Made by a program: the position numbers and the translations under genes. From Phycisphaerae bacterium (GTDB lineage Bacteria; Planctomycetota; Phycisphaerae; Tepidisphaerales; Tepidisphaeraceae), in contig JAICIO010000032.1 in NCBI GenBank assembly GCA_025924315.1, positions 1 to 57,969 of the forward strand: 57,969 bases of DNA, in the 5' to 3' direction. This document shows, one piece after another, positions 18,369 to 27,353 of the stretch (its first letter is position 1; each line of letters opens with the position of its first letter). The notes under the pieces are model-generated. The model had not been told where the DNA came from and did no database searches. It saw nothing but the letters and a program-made list of their open reading frames with translations.

Positions 18369-20294
18369 TCACGATTCATAGTACACGCGAACGATCCCCG
18401 TCACAGTCAAAGTCGGCAACGCGAGTCGGATTTCCCGCTCATCCACAAACTGCGTCTGGAGATCGCATTCGCCAGATTCAGGAGAACTCCATGTCACGCG
18501 CCGCGGTTGTCGCGCGGGTCGCAGCCGGAGCACCAATCCAATTCGCGGCGTGGTCGCGATTTGAGGAAATACGTTGCAGTAACGATTCACGAGATGCACC
18601 GCCTCGCCGTCAGGCAATCGCGTGTGATTCAACGTGACCAGCGCGAGCGGCGGATCAATTCGTACGGATGGCGTTGGCAGCGCGCGATCGACCGCCTCCG
18701 CCCATGCTCCGATCGGCTGCCGAAAGCCCGTGTGCATGCCGATCATCTTCCGCGAACGCGCATATTGCTTTTCAACGCGCTCGGAAAAGTGCTGATGCGC
18801 GCTGCCGTGCCACGTTGTTCGCCGTGGTTGGAGTAGTTCATTGAGCTGCGCGCTATTGCCCGTGCTGACGACTTTGCCGCCATGATCTAAAAACGTGTGC
18901 ACGGCCGCGAACCAATCATCCGACAGCACTTCGACATGCGGGACGAGCAGCAGCCGATAGCGCGATAGTTCTTCCAAGTCGGGTGGGCGATCCGCGATCA
19001 CAACATCGAAAGGCTGGTTCAGATCCTCGAGCAGCCCCCCGGTCATCTTCGCGGGAGAATCGGCGGCGCTGGTCCAGAGATCGGATCGCCAGGAATACAG
19101 AATCGCGATGTCGTTGAAGTCGTGCTCAATGGCGTAAAGGCTCGATGCAAACTCGTGATGGAATTCGCGCATCGACCGAGCCGCGTCCGCGAGCGCCGGA
19201 TTCTCGCGATAGTTGAGATCCCAGAAATCCGCTTGCCCACCGAGCGAGCGCCCCTCGGCCGTCAGCGTCTTCACCATGTCGACCGTCGGCGCCGACTCCA
19301 TCACGCGCGTAATGATAAACGGACAACGTTCACCGCTCGTCAACGCACTGCCGAGGCGCAAGCTAAATGCATTCGACACGGGCGGTGCCGAGAACCCGTC
19401 TTCGCTGAAAATCATGTCGAACACGCCGCTCGCCATGATCGCGGTTTGCTCGGCGATTCCGATGTGGCCGTTGGATGTGTAAATGATGCTGCGTCCAATC
19501 GCGGATTCGACTTCGAGACGCACGGTGCGATAAAAGTCGATTGCGCGCTCGATTCGCCATTCGAGATAGCGCATCGTCTTCGGGTCAGCGATTGGCACGA
19601 GATCGCGCGGCCGCTGCGTTGGCCCCACATACTCGAATACGCGCATGTCCGCGACGATGGTCGGCGGATTCCCCATGTCGCTGATGAGGTTGCGGCCCGT
19701 CGCGCGAGAGTAATTGTCCTGGCAGTGTCGGCAGCGGCAGTGAATGAAGGGCGTGCAGTTATCCCAGAAGACGCCGTCAGCGCCGTAGTCGCCGACGCGA
19801 ATCTTCAAGCGATCGACGAGCAGCGCGCGCCATCCGGGTTTGTTCGTGCACGCGAACTGCCGGCCGGGGTTGTCGAAGGCCCACGTGAACGGCTGCAATT
19901 CCGCGGCCATTTCGGAAATCTCTTCGCGCGTGAACTGCGTGGAATCGAAGTTGTTGTCATTCTGGTAGACGATCACCCCAACGCCAACGGCATGCATCGA
20001 CGCGATGTATTTTCGCTCGCGTTCGACGCCTTCGTTTAATAACTCATTCCGCGCGAAGCCTCGCCATCCGCCGTGCTCGGGCCGAACGCGATGCTCGGGC
20101 AAGGCGGTGTGATAGACCAGATTGCACGGCCGCTTCACAATGGCGGGACCGACCGGCTTTGGATCATCGATGTCGAGCGAATAGAACAATCGCCCGCGAC
20201 GAAGGATCTGCTGGTACTGCTCGCGCGACGGGAATCTTCCGTCGGCCCACAACTCGGGCGAGAGCAGGAAATCATCGTGCAGATCCATCGTCAC
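18369..20294 (-). CDS. GH42-like TIM-barrel protein with trimerisation-type and C-terminal beta domains
   Basis: 641 residues, no signal peptide. Residues about 40-340 look like a glycosidase barrel: VGVIVYQNDNN, GADGVFWDNC and IIYTSNGH are strand ends with acidic residues. Residues 400-520 resemble the beta-galactosidase trimerisation domain (RYRLLLVPHVEVLSDDWFAA, HGGKVVSTGNSAQ). The tail is a beta sandwich. The general layout is that of GH42 and related clan-A proteins, but I cannot place the two catalytic Glu with confidence. A CxCxxC cluster (HCRCRHCQDNYSR) near residue 190 is unusual and could bind metal. It overlaps the preceding gene by four bases and is a central enzyme of the operon. 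Confidence 0.75.
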   Translation of the reverse strand: MTMDLHDDFLLSPELWADGRFPSREQYQQILRRGRLFYSLDIDDPKPVGPAIVKRPCNLVYHTALPEHRVRPEHGGWRGFARNELLNEGVERERKYIASMHAVGVGVIVYQNDNNFDSTQFTREEISEMAAELQPFTWAFDNPGRQFACTNKPGWRALLVDRLKIRVGDYGADGVFWDNCTPFIHCRCRHCQDNYSRATGRNLISDMGNPPTIVADMRVFEYVGPTQRPRDLVPIADPKTMRYLEWRIERAIDFYRTVRLEVESAIGRSIIYTSNGHIGIAEQTAIMASGVFDMIFSEDGFSAPPVSNAFSLRLGSALTSGERCPFIITRVMESAPTVDMVKTLTAEGRSLGGQADFWDLNYRENPALADAARSMREFHHEFASSLYAIEHDFNDIAILYSWRSDLWTSAADSPAKMTGGLLEDLNQPFDVVIADRPPDLEELSRYRLLLVPHVEVLSDDWFAAVHTFLDHGGKVVSTGNSAQLNELLQPRRTTWHGSAHQHFSERVEKQYARSRKMIGMHTGFRQPIGAWAEAVDRALPTPSVRIDPPLALVTLNHTRLPDGEAVHLVNRYCNVFPQIATTPRIGLVLRLRPARQPRRVTWSSPESGECDLQTQFVDEREIRLALPTLTVTGIVRVYYES

Positions 20295-21517
20295 CTCGTC
20301 GCCGCTCGTGAGAAGTGATCACGATTGCTGGTTCGATACGGAAACATCTCCAGCCTCTCTTCGCCGGCCGGGATGTACCACACAAAATCCGTCTCGCAGT
20401 AATTCACCGATCCGTGGCTCGGCGGAGCGCTCGGCGGATTCGAGATCACATCATTGAACCGCCAAACGCCGACATGGCGAAAACTTTTGCCGGTTCTGAG
20501 CTGCTGATTGAGGATTTGAAGCAGCCGCGGATCGTTTGACGTAAACCCGGGCCCGCGGCGCATGAGTTCGCGAAGATCGCTCCGTCGCGAGTGATCCGCC
20601 AGCTCGATCGCCGACATCGGTGTTTCCGATTCGTAATGCAGATCGTAGCTGGCGTCGTGCGCGATCCACTTTTTCATCCGCCTGTCCCAGATCTCGGTCA
20701 TGAAGTGGCCATGCGGACTGTTCACATCCTGAGTGATCGCGACGCCCCGCGAATCGTGGCCGAGCGCCGCCGCGAGAGAGGAAAGGACAAAACCATAATG
20801 CACGCACATCGCAATCGGGTTTTCGTAACCGTGGCCCCAGTTCCCTTGCTGCCACGCGAGCACCGTCCATGGATCGTGCGGCGAATACGATCGACCGAAC
20901 GCTTCATACGTCCACGCGCGCGTCACCCAAGTTCGAAGCGCCAGGATCTGCCGCCACGGATCCGTGATTTTGCGGATCGACGCCGGGACCAGATCCCTCA
21001 ACTCGCGCACACGCGGACGCTTTGGGTTTTCGTAAATGATCTTCGGCGGACGCGCATCTCGTTCGTCATGCACCCGGATGCGAATGAGATATTCACCACG
21101 AAGAACGCCCGATGCGCCCATCGACTCGTTCTGCCAACTTCGCCCGCGATCGAAACTCAGGAAGCTTTTCGGATTGGCATGACCGTTCTCAATGCCGAGC
21201 ATCCATGTGTTCATCGCGGGGCTGTCACAACGGACAATGATCTCGTTGACGCCAGACCTGACTGCGATCGGCATGCGCCGCCATTGCCACGACGATTCCG
21301 CCTTTGCATCAGCGCGAATCGTTCCGGCGATCTTTCCGTTGATCTCGACCTTCAGCGGATGTTCGCAATTGGGATACGGGCGCACGAACAACCACAAGTC
21401 AGCATGCTTCGCTTTCGACGAGACGCGAAGCAGTTTGCGCGCCCAGCGCCAGCGCGCGATCTCTTCGTTCGCATGCAGCAGCACTCGCCCGCGGTCGGTG
21501 AAGATCAGGCGGCTCAT
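20291..21517 (-). CDS. Transglutaminase-like protein (first copy in the operon)
   Basis: 408 residues from ATG 21517, which overlaps the upstream stop (ATGA); the longer frame to 21706 runs into the propeller gene and is rejected. Residues 1-150 are a beta-rich domain resembling a carbohydrate-binding or ornament domain (RLIFTDRGRVLLHANEE, VNEIIVRCDSPAMNTWMLG). The papain-like triad is C238 in NPIAMCVHYG, H271 in GHFMTEIW and D288 in IAHDASYD. There is no signal peptide. The substrate is unknown. With the propeller, barrel, deacetylase and MFS genes it forms a translationally coupled cassette. Confidence 0.85.
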   Translation of the reverse strand: MSRLIFTDRGRVLLHANEEIARWRWARKLLRVSSKAKHADLWLFVRPYPNCEHPLKVEINGKIAGTIRADAKAESSWQWRRMPIAVRSGVNEIIVRCDSPAMNTWMLGIENGHANPKSFLSFDRGRSWQNESMGASGVLRGEYLIRIRVHDERDARPPKIIYENPKRPRVRELRDLVPASIRKITDPWRQILALRTWVTRAWTYEAFGRSYSPHDPWTVLAWQQGNWGHGYENPIAMCVHYGFVLSSLAAALGHDSRGVAITQDVNSPHGHFMTEIWDRRMKKWIAHDASYDLHYESETPMSAIELADHSRRSDLRELMRRGPGFTSNDPRLLQILNQQLRTGKSFRHVGVWRFNDVISNPPSAPPSHGSVNYCETDFVWYIPAGEERLEMFPYRTSNRDHFSRAATR

Positions 21518-22668
21518 CGGAAGAGGTCCGAAATTTCCCAGAGATAACTGCTGCGATAGGGTACGTCGTTCTCGCAGGCGTAGAGCGTTCCGTCGGCGGC
21601 GAAGGAGACATGATGGATCTGAAAACACGGCTCGCCGTTCTGATCGGCGACTTTGCCGATGAGCTCGTATTTTCCGCGATGGAAGTCGAAGCGGATGATC
21701 TCGCAATTTCCGTTGCGCCCCGTGACGCCATACGCCAACCCATCCGGCCCGGTTGCCATCGCGGCGAGTCGGCTCGGGCGATCGCTGATGGCCGTGCCGA
21801 GGTACTCACTTTTTCCCGTATCCGTTTCGACGCGATAGAGCGAGCCATTTGCCCCGCTCGCGTAAAGATAGCCGTCGTGAAAATTGAACAAGCCCTCGGC
21901 CTTCACGGTCCCGTACTTTCCATCCGGCCGCGCCAGACCATGCTTCAGAAACTCGATTGCGCCTTTGCGCGGGTCGAGCTTGCAGAGATGCTGACAATCA
22001 ACGCCTGGGCTGTTCTGCCAGGCGCGCGTCAATTGCCAGCTGCTCCACACGCAGCCGTTGTCATCGAGCACAAGGTTTTCCGGCTGACACATTCCACCGA
22101 TGCCTGTGCCGAGCAGGCCGTGGTCGCGCACCTCGCCCGTTCTCAGATTCAGCGATGCGAGCTTTTCCGGAGCGAAGCATTGGCAGTAAATCATCTCGCG
22201 CTGCGGATCGAGCGCGATCGACTGGATGTACACGTGCGGAACTGGAATTGTGATTTTTGAAATCTCGCCGCTCTTTGGATCGAATCGCACAATCGCCCCG
22301 CCGGGCGCTTGTTGAAACTTGTCGACGCAATGAAGCAGCGCGATCGCGCCGTAAATGCAGCCGTCTTTCCCACGCTCCAGGCTGCGATGGAATTTCGCAT
22401 CGAACGGATTGGCGATCTTGCTGTAGCCGAGGTCGATGAAGCGATCGGACTTGCGGTCGTAGGCTTTGAAAATATCCGAATTGAACGAGGTGATGCCGAG
22501 GTAAATGCGCTCCTGCGACGACTCGTAGAGCGAGCAATCGAAGCTGATCCACTTCTCGCGCCAGGCGGGATCGTTGCGAACGTCGTCGTATTCCCAACGA
22601 TCCTCGACCTCGTCCTCCCATTGCGAGCCGAAGTGCTGGTCGTACAGCTTGATCGATCGAATCTTCAT
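21514..22668 (-). CDS. Beta-propeller protein (SMP-30/NHL-like)
   Basis: 384 residues, no signal peptide. It is built from repeated blades with the pattern GxIYGAIAL / RFDPKSGEISK / DGYLYASGANGSLYRVETDTGK / GLAYGVTGRNG. Such propellers include lactonases, gluconolactonases and pure binding proteins. The Glu/Asn/Asp metal set of SMP-30 is not obvious, so enzymatic activity is open. It heads the six-gene coupled cassette, 12 bp after the stop of the large phosphoesterase gene, and overlaps the transglutaminase gene by four bases. Confidence 0.75.
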   Translation of the reverse strand: MKIRSIKLYDQHFGSQWEDEVEDRWEYDDVRNDPAWREKWISFDCSLYESSQERIYLGITSFNSDIFKAYDRKSDRFIDLGYSKIANPFDAKFHRSLERGKDGCIYGAIALLHCVDKFQQAPGGAIVRFDPKSGEISKITIPVPHVYIQSIALDPQREMIYCQCFAPEKLASLNLRTGEVRDHGLLGTGIGGMCQPENLVLDDNGCVWSSWQLTRAWQNSPGVDCQHLCKLDPRKGAIEFLKHGLARPDGKYGTVKAEGLFNFHDGYLYASGANGSLYRVETDTGKSEYLGTAISDRPSRLAAMATGPDGLAYGVTGRNGNCEIIRFDFHRGKYELIGKVADQNGEPCFQIHHVSFAADGTLYACENDVPYRSSYLWEISDLFR

Positions 22669-22680
22669 CGCGACGAGACT

Positions 22681-25467
22681 TTAATCGTCATCGTCCTCAT
22701 GTTCCAACTTGGTCAGCGCACCACGGCGGATTTGGGGCATGGGCGACTGCGGGCCGTGAACCGTCTGCCACGTGATCTCGTCGAGGCGCTCGGCGGGCGC
22801 CGCGTCGGCGTGAGTAAAGTCCATCCGATCCGATTCAATCGCAAGTTTTCGCCGCGGATCGCCGGCGCGAAGGTCGCTGGCCTTCGGGTTCAGCTCGCAG
22901 ACGATCTTCTGCGGCGGAACGATCGCCTCGAACGGCTCGGCATTCTTCGGCGCATGGTCCCAATCCATGATCGGATCCGCGACGGCGTCGTATTGCGAGA
23001 GTGGCTCGAGGCCAAGCAGCAGCTCCATCGTCTTGAGCATGCTGTCGGTGTTGGCGAAGCGGTGATCGATGCTTGAGCGCTTGATCCACGGGCTGATGAC
23101 ATACGCGCCGGAGCGGTGGGCATCGACGTGATCGACGCCACTCTGCGCATCGTCTTCCAGCACGAAAATCGCGGTATTCTTCCAGATCGGACTGCTGCTG
23201 ACGGCCTGAACGATTTCCCCCAGCGCGTAGTCGTTGTCCGCGAGCATCGCCCGCGGGGAGTGCTGGCCGGATTTCGCGCCGACGGTGTGGTCGCTCGGCA
23301 GGCGAATGAGCATGAGCGCCGGGACCGCGGATCCATCCGGCGACTTCTTCAGCATCATTTGAAACTCGCGGTTCCATTCCGAGAAACGGCTGGGCATCTG
23401 GCTCTTGCCGAAACTCGTGCGCGGGTAGCGATACTCGCGATGACCGGTCTGAGCGGCGAGCTCTGCGGTGAGCGGGCTGTCAGGATAATCGAGATCGAAG
23501 CGGCGGTAGTCGAAATCGGTGATGCCGTCGAGATCATGACCCGCGGGTTGGAGACCGCGTTCGGTGGGATAATTATCCGGCCCGCCGGTGATGCCGGCTT
23601 CAGCGTTGTCGATGTAGCAGAAGAAACCGTAATTGCGAATCGACAAGCCAGCCTTGCGCGCGTCGGTCCAGATGTATCGCCCGGTTCCCGCGACATCGGG
23701 CATCGGCGGGGTGCCGTTCTTCAATTCCGGCGCGGTTGCCAGCGGGCGACCATCGGGGCCGTTCTCGGGCGCGCCGCCGGCGCTGAGGCCGTTGTTCTGC
23801 CCTTCGTAATCGAACTTCCGCCCGCGTTTGGAATAGTGGTACGGAACGTTACGCGCGGTGTACGCGTTTGCCATACCCTGCGTGCTCCAGGTCCAGCCGT
23901 CGCCGCTCACGTCGCCGCAGACGTAAAAGTTGTCGAGCAGCACGAATCGCTCTGCCAGCGCGTGCTGGTTCGGAGTGACCTCGCGGCCGAACTGCGCGAG
24001 CGACGGCGCGCCGTTTCCCTGTGGAAGATCACCGAGGATCTGATCGTACGTGCGATTCTCTTTCACGATGTAAATGACGTGCTTAATCTTGCCGGACGAA
24101 AGCCCGAGATCGCGGAGCGGATTCTCAGGCTTGGCGGCGAGACGATCGAGCCGATTCTCCTTGAGCACTTGATGGGTCGCTTTCGCCAGCTGCGATCCCC
24201 CTCGCGGGAGATCGACCGCGATCACGTTTCCTTCGAGGACATTGAGCACGAACGCATTCTGACGCGAGCGCTCGTACGGATCCGGTCCATCGTTCGGATT
24301 GCGAGCGGCGCCGCCTTTTCCGTTGGCGACAAGCAGCTGCCTGCCGTCGTGCGTGACGGCGAGAGCGGTGGGATACCAACCGGTCGGGACATAACCGAGC
24401 AGCGTCTGATGCTCCAGATCGACAACCGCGACGGCATTCATGTCTCCGAGCGCGGCGTAGAGCGATTTACCGTCGGGCGAAAGGGCGAGCGCGATCGGCG
24501 TCGCGCCGGGAAGATCGCGAGCCGCGCGAGGACGAAGAAGAACCGTGCCGGTCACCTGGTTTGATGACACATCGACGATCGAGATCGTGTCGCTCAGCGA
24601 ATTGGCGACGAACAATTGTCGCTCGTCGCGCGAGAGCAGCACCGCGACGGGCTGGGCGCCGGTTGGGATCCTCGCGAATAGTTTCGGATGCATGGGATCG
24701 TGTGTGTCGAGCACGTAGACCGCGTCGTCTCGTTCCGAGGCAATGAATGCGCGTGAGCCATCCTGCAAAACCGCGATGCCCAGCGGGAAGTTCGATGTTC
24801 CGCCATGGCTCGCGGTGAAGGAATATCGGCCGACCTCTTTCTTCGTTCGCGTGTCGTAGATGCTCACGCTGCCCGGCCGCTGGAACGGATTGCCTCCGCC
24901 GGCGGAGTTGTTTGTGACATAGAGGAACCCGCGCGCATCCAGCGCCAAACCCGCGGGAAAGTCGCGCGGACGCGTCTTGATTTCGTTCGTCCATGAGAGA
25001 TGCCCGTCCTGCCAGAGCGTGAGCACAGCGATGGCGTCGTGATTGCCTTGCGCGGCGTAGACGATGTTGTCGCGCGAGATTGCCAGGCCGTAATAGAGGC
25101 CATTCGTCTGCGACGAGCCCGGCGCGGTCTCACTGAAATCGCCTTCGCCCGCGGCTTTCGTCGCCGCGGGCGAAGCGCTTGGCTTCTCGCGCTCGTTGAG
25201 GAAATCGACGTGCGAAACGCCTTTGCCATCGCTCGTGCGAATGCTCCAGAGCGCTTCGTGAAAACCCGCGTCGGTGGTGATCGCGAAGCGGCCGTCCGGG
25301 CTGACCGCGAGGTTGATCGGCAGGCTGCCGACGCTCTGCGTCGGCTTGCCCTCGATATCAATCGACTTGCCGTTTACGAGCGGATCGTGCAACGATGATT
25401 TCGTCGCACACGCCGCGGGGAGAAGACAAATTCCAATGACGCAAACGCTGATTACGAATTTGATCAC
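22681..25467 (-). CDS. YncE-type propeller fused to an alkaline-phosphatase-like phosphoesterase
   Basis: 928 residues. The N-terminus is a signal peptide ending near LLPAACATKS, possibly a lipoprotein although the lipobox is imperfect. Residues 90-440 form a YVTN-type propeller (AVLLSRDERQLFVANSLSDTIS, SPDGKSLYAALGDMNAVAVVD). Residues 465-900 are a phosphoesterase domain of the phospholipase C/acid phosphatase type: HVIYIVKENRTYDQILGD at its start, FVLEDDAQSGVDHVDAHRSG with metal-binding Asp/His near the end. This two-part exported protein is known in several soil phyla, with substrate undefined. It sits 12 bp before the propeller gene of the cassette and may lead the same transcript. Confidence 0.9.
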   Translation of the reverse strand: MIKFVISVCVIGICLLPAACATKSSLHDPLVNGKSIDIEGKPTQSVGSLPINLAVSPDGRFAITTDAGFHEALWSIRTSDGKGVSHVDFLNEREKPSASPAATKAAGEGDFSETAPGSSQTNGLYYGLAISRDNIVYAAQGNHDAIAVLTLWQDGHLSWTNEIKTRPRDFPAGLALDARGFLYVTNNSAGGGNPFQRPGSVSIYDTRTKKEVGRYSFTASHGGTSNFPLGIAVLQDGSRAFIASERDDAVYVLDTHDPMHPKLFARIPTGAQPVAVLLSRDERQLFVANSLSDTISIVDVSSNQVTGTVLLRPRAARDLPGATPIALALSPDGKSLYAALGDMNAVAVVDLEHQTLLGYVPTGWYPTALAVTHDGRQLLVANGKGGAARNPNDGPDPYERSRQNAFVLNVLEGNVIAVDLPRGGSQLAKATHQVLKENRLDRLAAKPENPLRDLGLSSGKIKHVIYIVKENRTYDQILGDLPQGNGAPSLAQFGREVTPNQHALAERFVLLDNFYVCGDVSGDGWTWSTQGMANAYTARNVPYHYSKRGRKFDYEGQNNGLSAGGAPENGPDGRPLATAPELKNGTPPMPDVAGTGRYIWTDARKAGLSIRNYGFFCYIDNAEAGITGGPDNYPTERGLQPAGHDLDGITDFDYRRFDLDYPDSPLTAELAAQTGHREYRYPRTSFGKSQMPSRFSEWNREFQMMLKKSPDGSAVPALMLIRLPSDHTVGAKSGQHSPRAMLADNDYALGEIVQAVSSSPIWKNTAIFVLEDDAQSGVDHVDAHRSGAYVISPWIKRSSIDHRFANTDSMLKTMELLLGLEPLSQYDAVADPIMDWDHAPKNAEPFEAIVPPQKIVCELNPKASDLRAGDPRRKLAIESDRMDFTHADAAPAERLDEITWQTVHGPQSPMPQIRRGALTKLEHEDDDD

Positions 25468-25478
25468 GGCTGCAAAAT

Positions 25479-26033
25479 CTATCGATTGAGGTTCGACCCC
25501 GCCAGCGCCGCTGCGACAATTGCGCCGGCTTCGATTTTTCCGTCGAACCTGCGGCCGTTGATGAAGAGCGTGGGGGTTCTCTTCACACCGTTGCGCACAC
25601 CACTTTCGAAATCCTCTTTAATCCGCCGACGATGTTTGTCTTGCGAGCGGCTGCTTTCGAATTTGTAAATCTCGAGGCCCAGCGTGAGGGCGAGATGGCT
25701 CAGGTCGATATCGGCCAGCTCTTTCTGATGATCGAATAGCGCCTGGTGCATCTCCCAGAACTTCCCTTGATCCGCGGCGGCTTCGGCAGCTTCAGCGGCG
25801 GCGCTGGCGTGCGGGTGGATCGAGCTTTGCGGGAAGTGACGGAAGACGAAGCGCAGACGATCGCCGAGTTCCTTTCGCACTTCCTTGATGACGGGCACGA
25901 AGTTCAAACAGTTCGGGCACTCGTAATCGCCGTACTCGACGATGGTGATCGGTGCATCCGCCGGTCCAAGCGCGTGGTCGCGTGGCAGGACCGGGTCATC
26001 CAGCAGATTGCTCGGTTCGCTCGAGGTCGCCAT
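25479..26033 (-). CDS. DsbA-family thioredoxin-fold protein
   Basis: 184 residues from ATG 26033. A TTG start at 26099 would add 22 residues; neither has a clear Shine-Dalgarno site, and the ATG matches the usual family length. The redox motif is C39-P-N-C42 in VEYGDYECPNC. RTPTLFINGRRFDG is the cis-Pro loop typical of DsbA/Na+/H+ antiporter-type family members. No signal peptide was found, so it is probably cytoplasmic or membrane-associated. It lies 11 bp before the phosphoesterase gene and is likely co-transcribed with it. Confidence 0.87.
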   Translation of the reverse strand: MATSSEPSNLLDDPVLPRDHALGPADAPITIVEYGDYECPNCLNFVPVIKEVRKELGDRLRFVFRHFPQSSIHPHASAAAEAAEAAADQGKFWEMHQALFDHQKELADIDLSHLALTLGLEIYKFESSRSQDKHRRRIKEDFESGVRNGVKRTPTLFINGRRFDGKIEAGAIVAAALAGSNLNR

Positions 26034-26122
26034 TGCCGGATCATGCACCGACGAACGGCACGCTCGCAAGTGTGATTCGCGACGAAGAGAAATGAACAAT
26101 TTCAGGAGGGGTGAGCGACGGC

Positions 26123-26749
26123 TTATTGCGGCGTGAGCAATTCACCAAGGCGGATTGAGACATCGAGATCGAGCGACCGCTCCAGCAGCTTGTATTTTCG
26201 GCGCCTCAGAAACGCCTTCTGCGCTTTCTCCATCTGCGTCGAATCGACCCAGCACTGAACGCGCAGGCGGCGGTCCTTCCGCTTGACGATAATCGCGGTC
26301 GCGGAGACGCGCCGGCTGTCCAATCCATCCGCCGCGCGGAGCATCGCCAGAAGCAATCGCACCTTCCGCGGACGATCCTTGTCGCGCAGGTATTCGCTCC
26401 TGGCAAGCGATGGGACTTTCCCGCAGTGATAACGCACGAGATATGCGACCGAGCGCCGCTCGCGCGCGCTCAGCGGAAGCAGTTTGTCCTGGATCACGAG
26501 TTGCGCGCCGCTGATGTGATGATCGCGCGCGCCGAAGCGTCTGCCGCAATCGTGCACCAGCGCCGCCACGCGGAGTAGGTCGCGGTGGCGTCCGCTCAGT
26601 CGATGAATTGGTTGAAGAAGATCGAAAAACCGAAGTGCAATATCGGTGACGCGTCGCTCGTGCATCGAGCAACCGAGAGCGCGACGGGCAAAGGCCGGGC
26701 GTCGCTTCCCGCGGCTGCTGACGAGATGTTGAAGCACTGTGCCGATCAT
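26123..26749 (-). CDS. Stand-alone HD domain of the Ppx/GppA C-terminal type
   Basis: 208 residues. LLRVAALVHDCGRRFGARDHHISGAQLV carries the HD motif (residues near 65) and the second His pair. VRYHCGK and LLAMLRAADGLDSRR match the later helices of the C-terminal domain of exopolyphosphatase/GppA. The N-terminal ASKHA phosphatase domain of that family is absent, and no reading frame upstream supplies it. It could be a nucleotide-binding or hydrolysing module (e.g. for (p)ppGpp-like ligands), which is an inference from family. It is first in the minus-strand run. Confidence 0.75.
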   Translation of the reverse strand: MIGTVLQHLVSSRGKRRPAFARRALGCSMHERRVTDIALRFFDLLQPIHRLSGRHRDLLRVAALVHDCGRRFGARDHHISGAQLVIQDKLLPLSARERRSVAYLVRYHCGKVPSLARSEYLRDKDRPRKVRLLLAMLRAADGLDSRRVSATAIIVKRKDRRLRVQCWVDSTQMEKAQKAFLRRRKYKLLERSLDLDVSIRLGELLTPQ

Positions 26750-26857
26750 CGTCCGTCACGATCGATATCGGCAATACAGACGGCAAAGTTAATCATTGTG
26801 TTGTAATAATTGCGCATCCGGGTTAGCAAATGTGCCCTTCACAAAGAGGAACGGCAC

Positions 26858-27274
26858 ATGGCGCTGGCGATCATCGTGACATTGGAAAAAGAACTGCCGG
26901 ATGCGATGGCGGCTTATACAAAAGCGAAAGCCGGCAAAGCGCTGGCGCGCGAATCGGATAAGTTAGACACCGTGGTTCGGCGAAAAAATGTCCCGGCCAT
27001 CACCTCGATGCTTTCCGAAAGCCAGGCGGCGCTGATCGAGCAGCTTCGCGCTGACGGTTTCGATCCATCGAAAATGCGCTTGCCGCCCGAACAATGGTTC
27101 CCCGCTTCGGATGGAGTCAAGACGGTCCGCGCGCTTCAAGAATACGTCGCTGCAAATCTGAACGATTTCAAGCAGCCGAATCCGATTCTGCGAGACCTGA
27201 AGGCGAGCGAAACCCTGCTCGCTGAAGCCGAAAAAGCCCGGGTTCGCTTTCATTTCACGAAGACCGATCTATAG
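26858..27274 (+). CDS. Conserved-looking hypothetical protein
   Basis: 138 residues from ATG 26858 with AAAGAGGA at 26843-26850. It is Ala/Lys-rich and mainly helical, without Cys, signal peptide or membrane segment. The segment KAGKALARESDKLDTVVRRKNVPAITSM and a later LPPEQWFPASDGVKTVRALQEY are the most conserved-looking parts. I do not recognise the family. The good ribosome site and codon use support a real cytoplasmic gene; it stands alone between divergent and convergent neighbours. Confidence 0.7.
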   Translation: MALAIIVTLEKELPDAMAAYTKAKAGKALARESDKLDTVVRRKNVPAITSMLSESQAALIEQLRADGFDPSKMRLPPEQWFPASDGVKTVRALQEYVAANLNDFKQPNPILRDLKASETLLAEAEKARVRFHFTKTDL

Positions 27275-27353
27275 CTTGCGGCGAAATGCGCATTGACGCG
27301 CGTGCGGTACCCGCTACGTTGAGAGAGGAAGGACGGGAATCACCGCATCGCTC

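Noticed and set aside
19122-20039. 305-codon plus-strand frame
   Set aside because: Antisense shadow of the GH42-like gene; Arg/His-rich composition typical of such shadows.
23116-24564. 482-codon plus-strand frame
   Set aside because: It lies wholly within the propeller-phosphoesterase gene and has no recognisable domain. High GC produces long antisense frames throughout this window.
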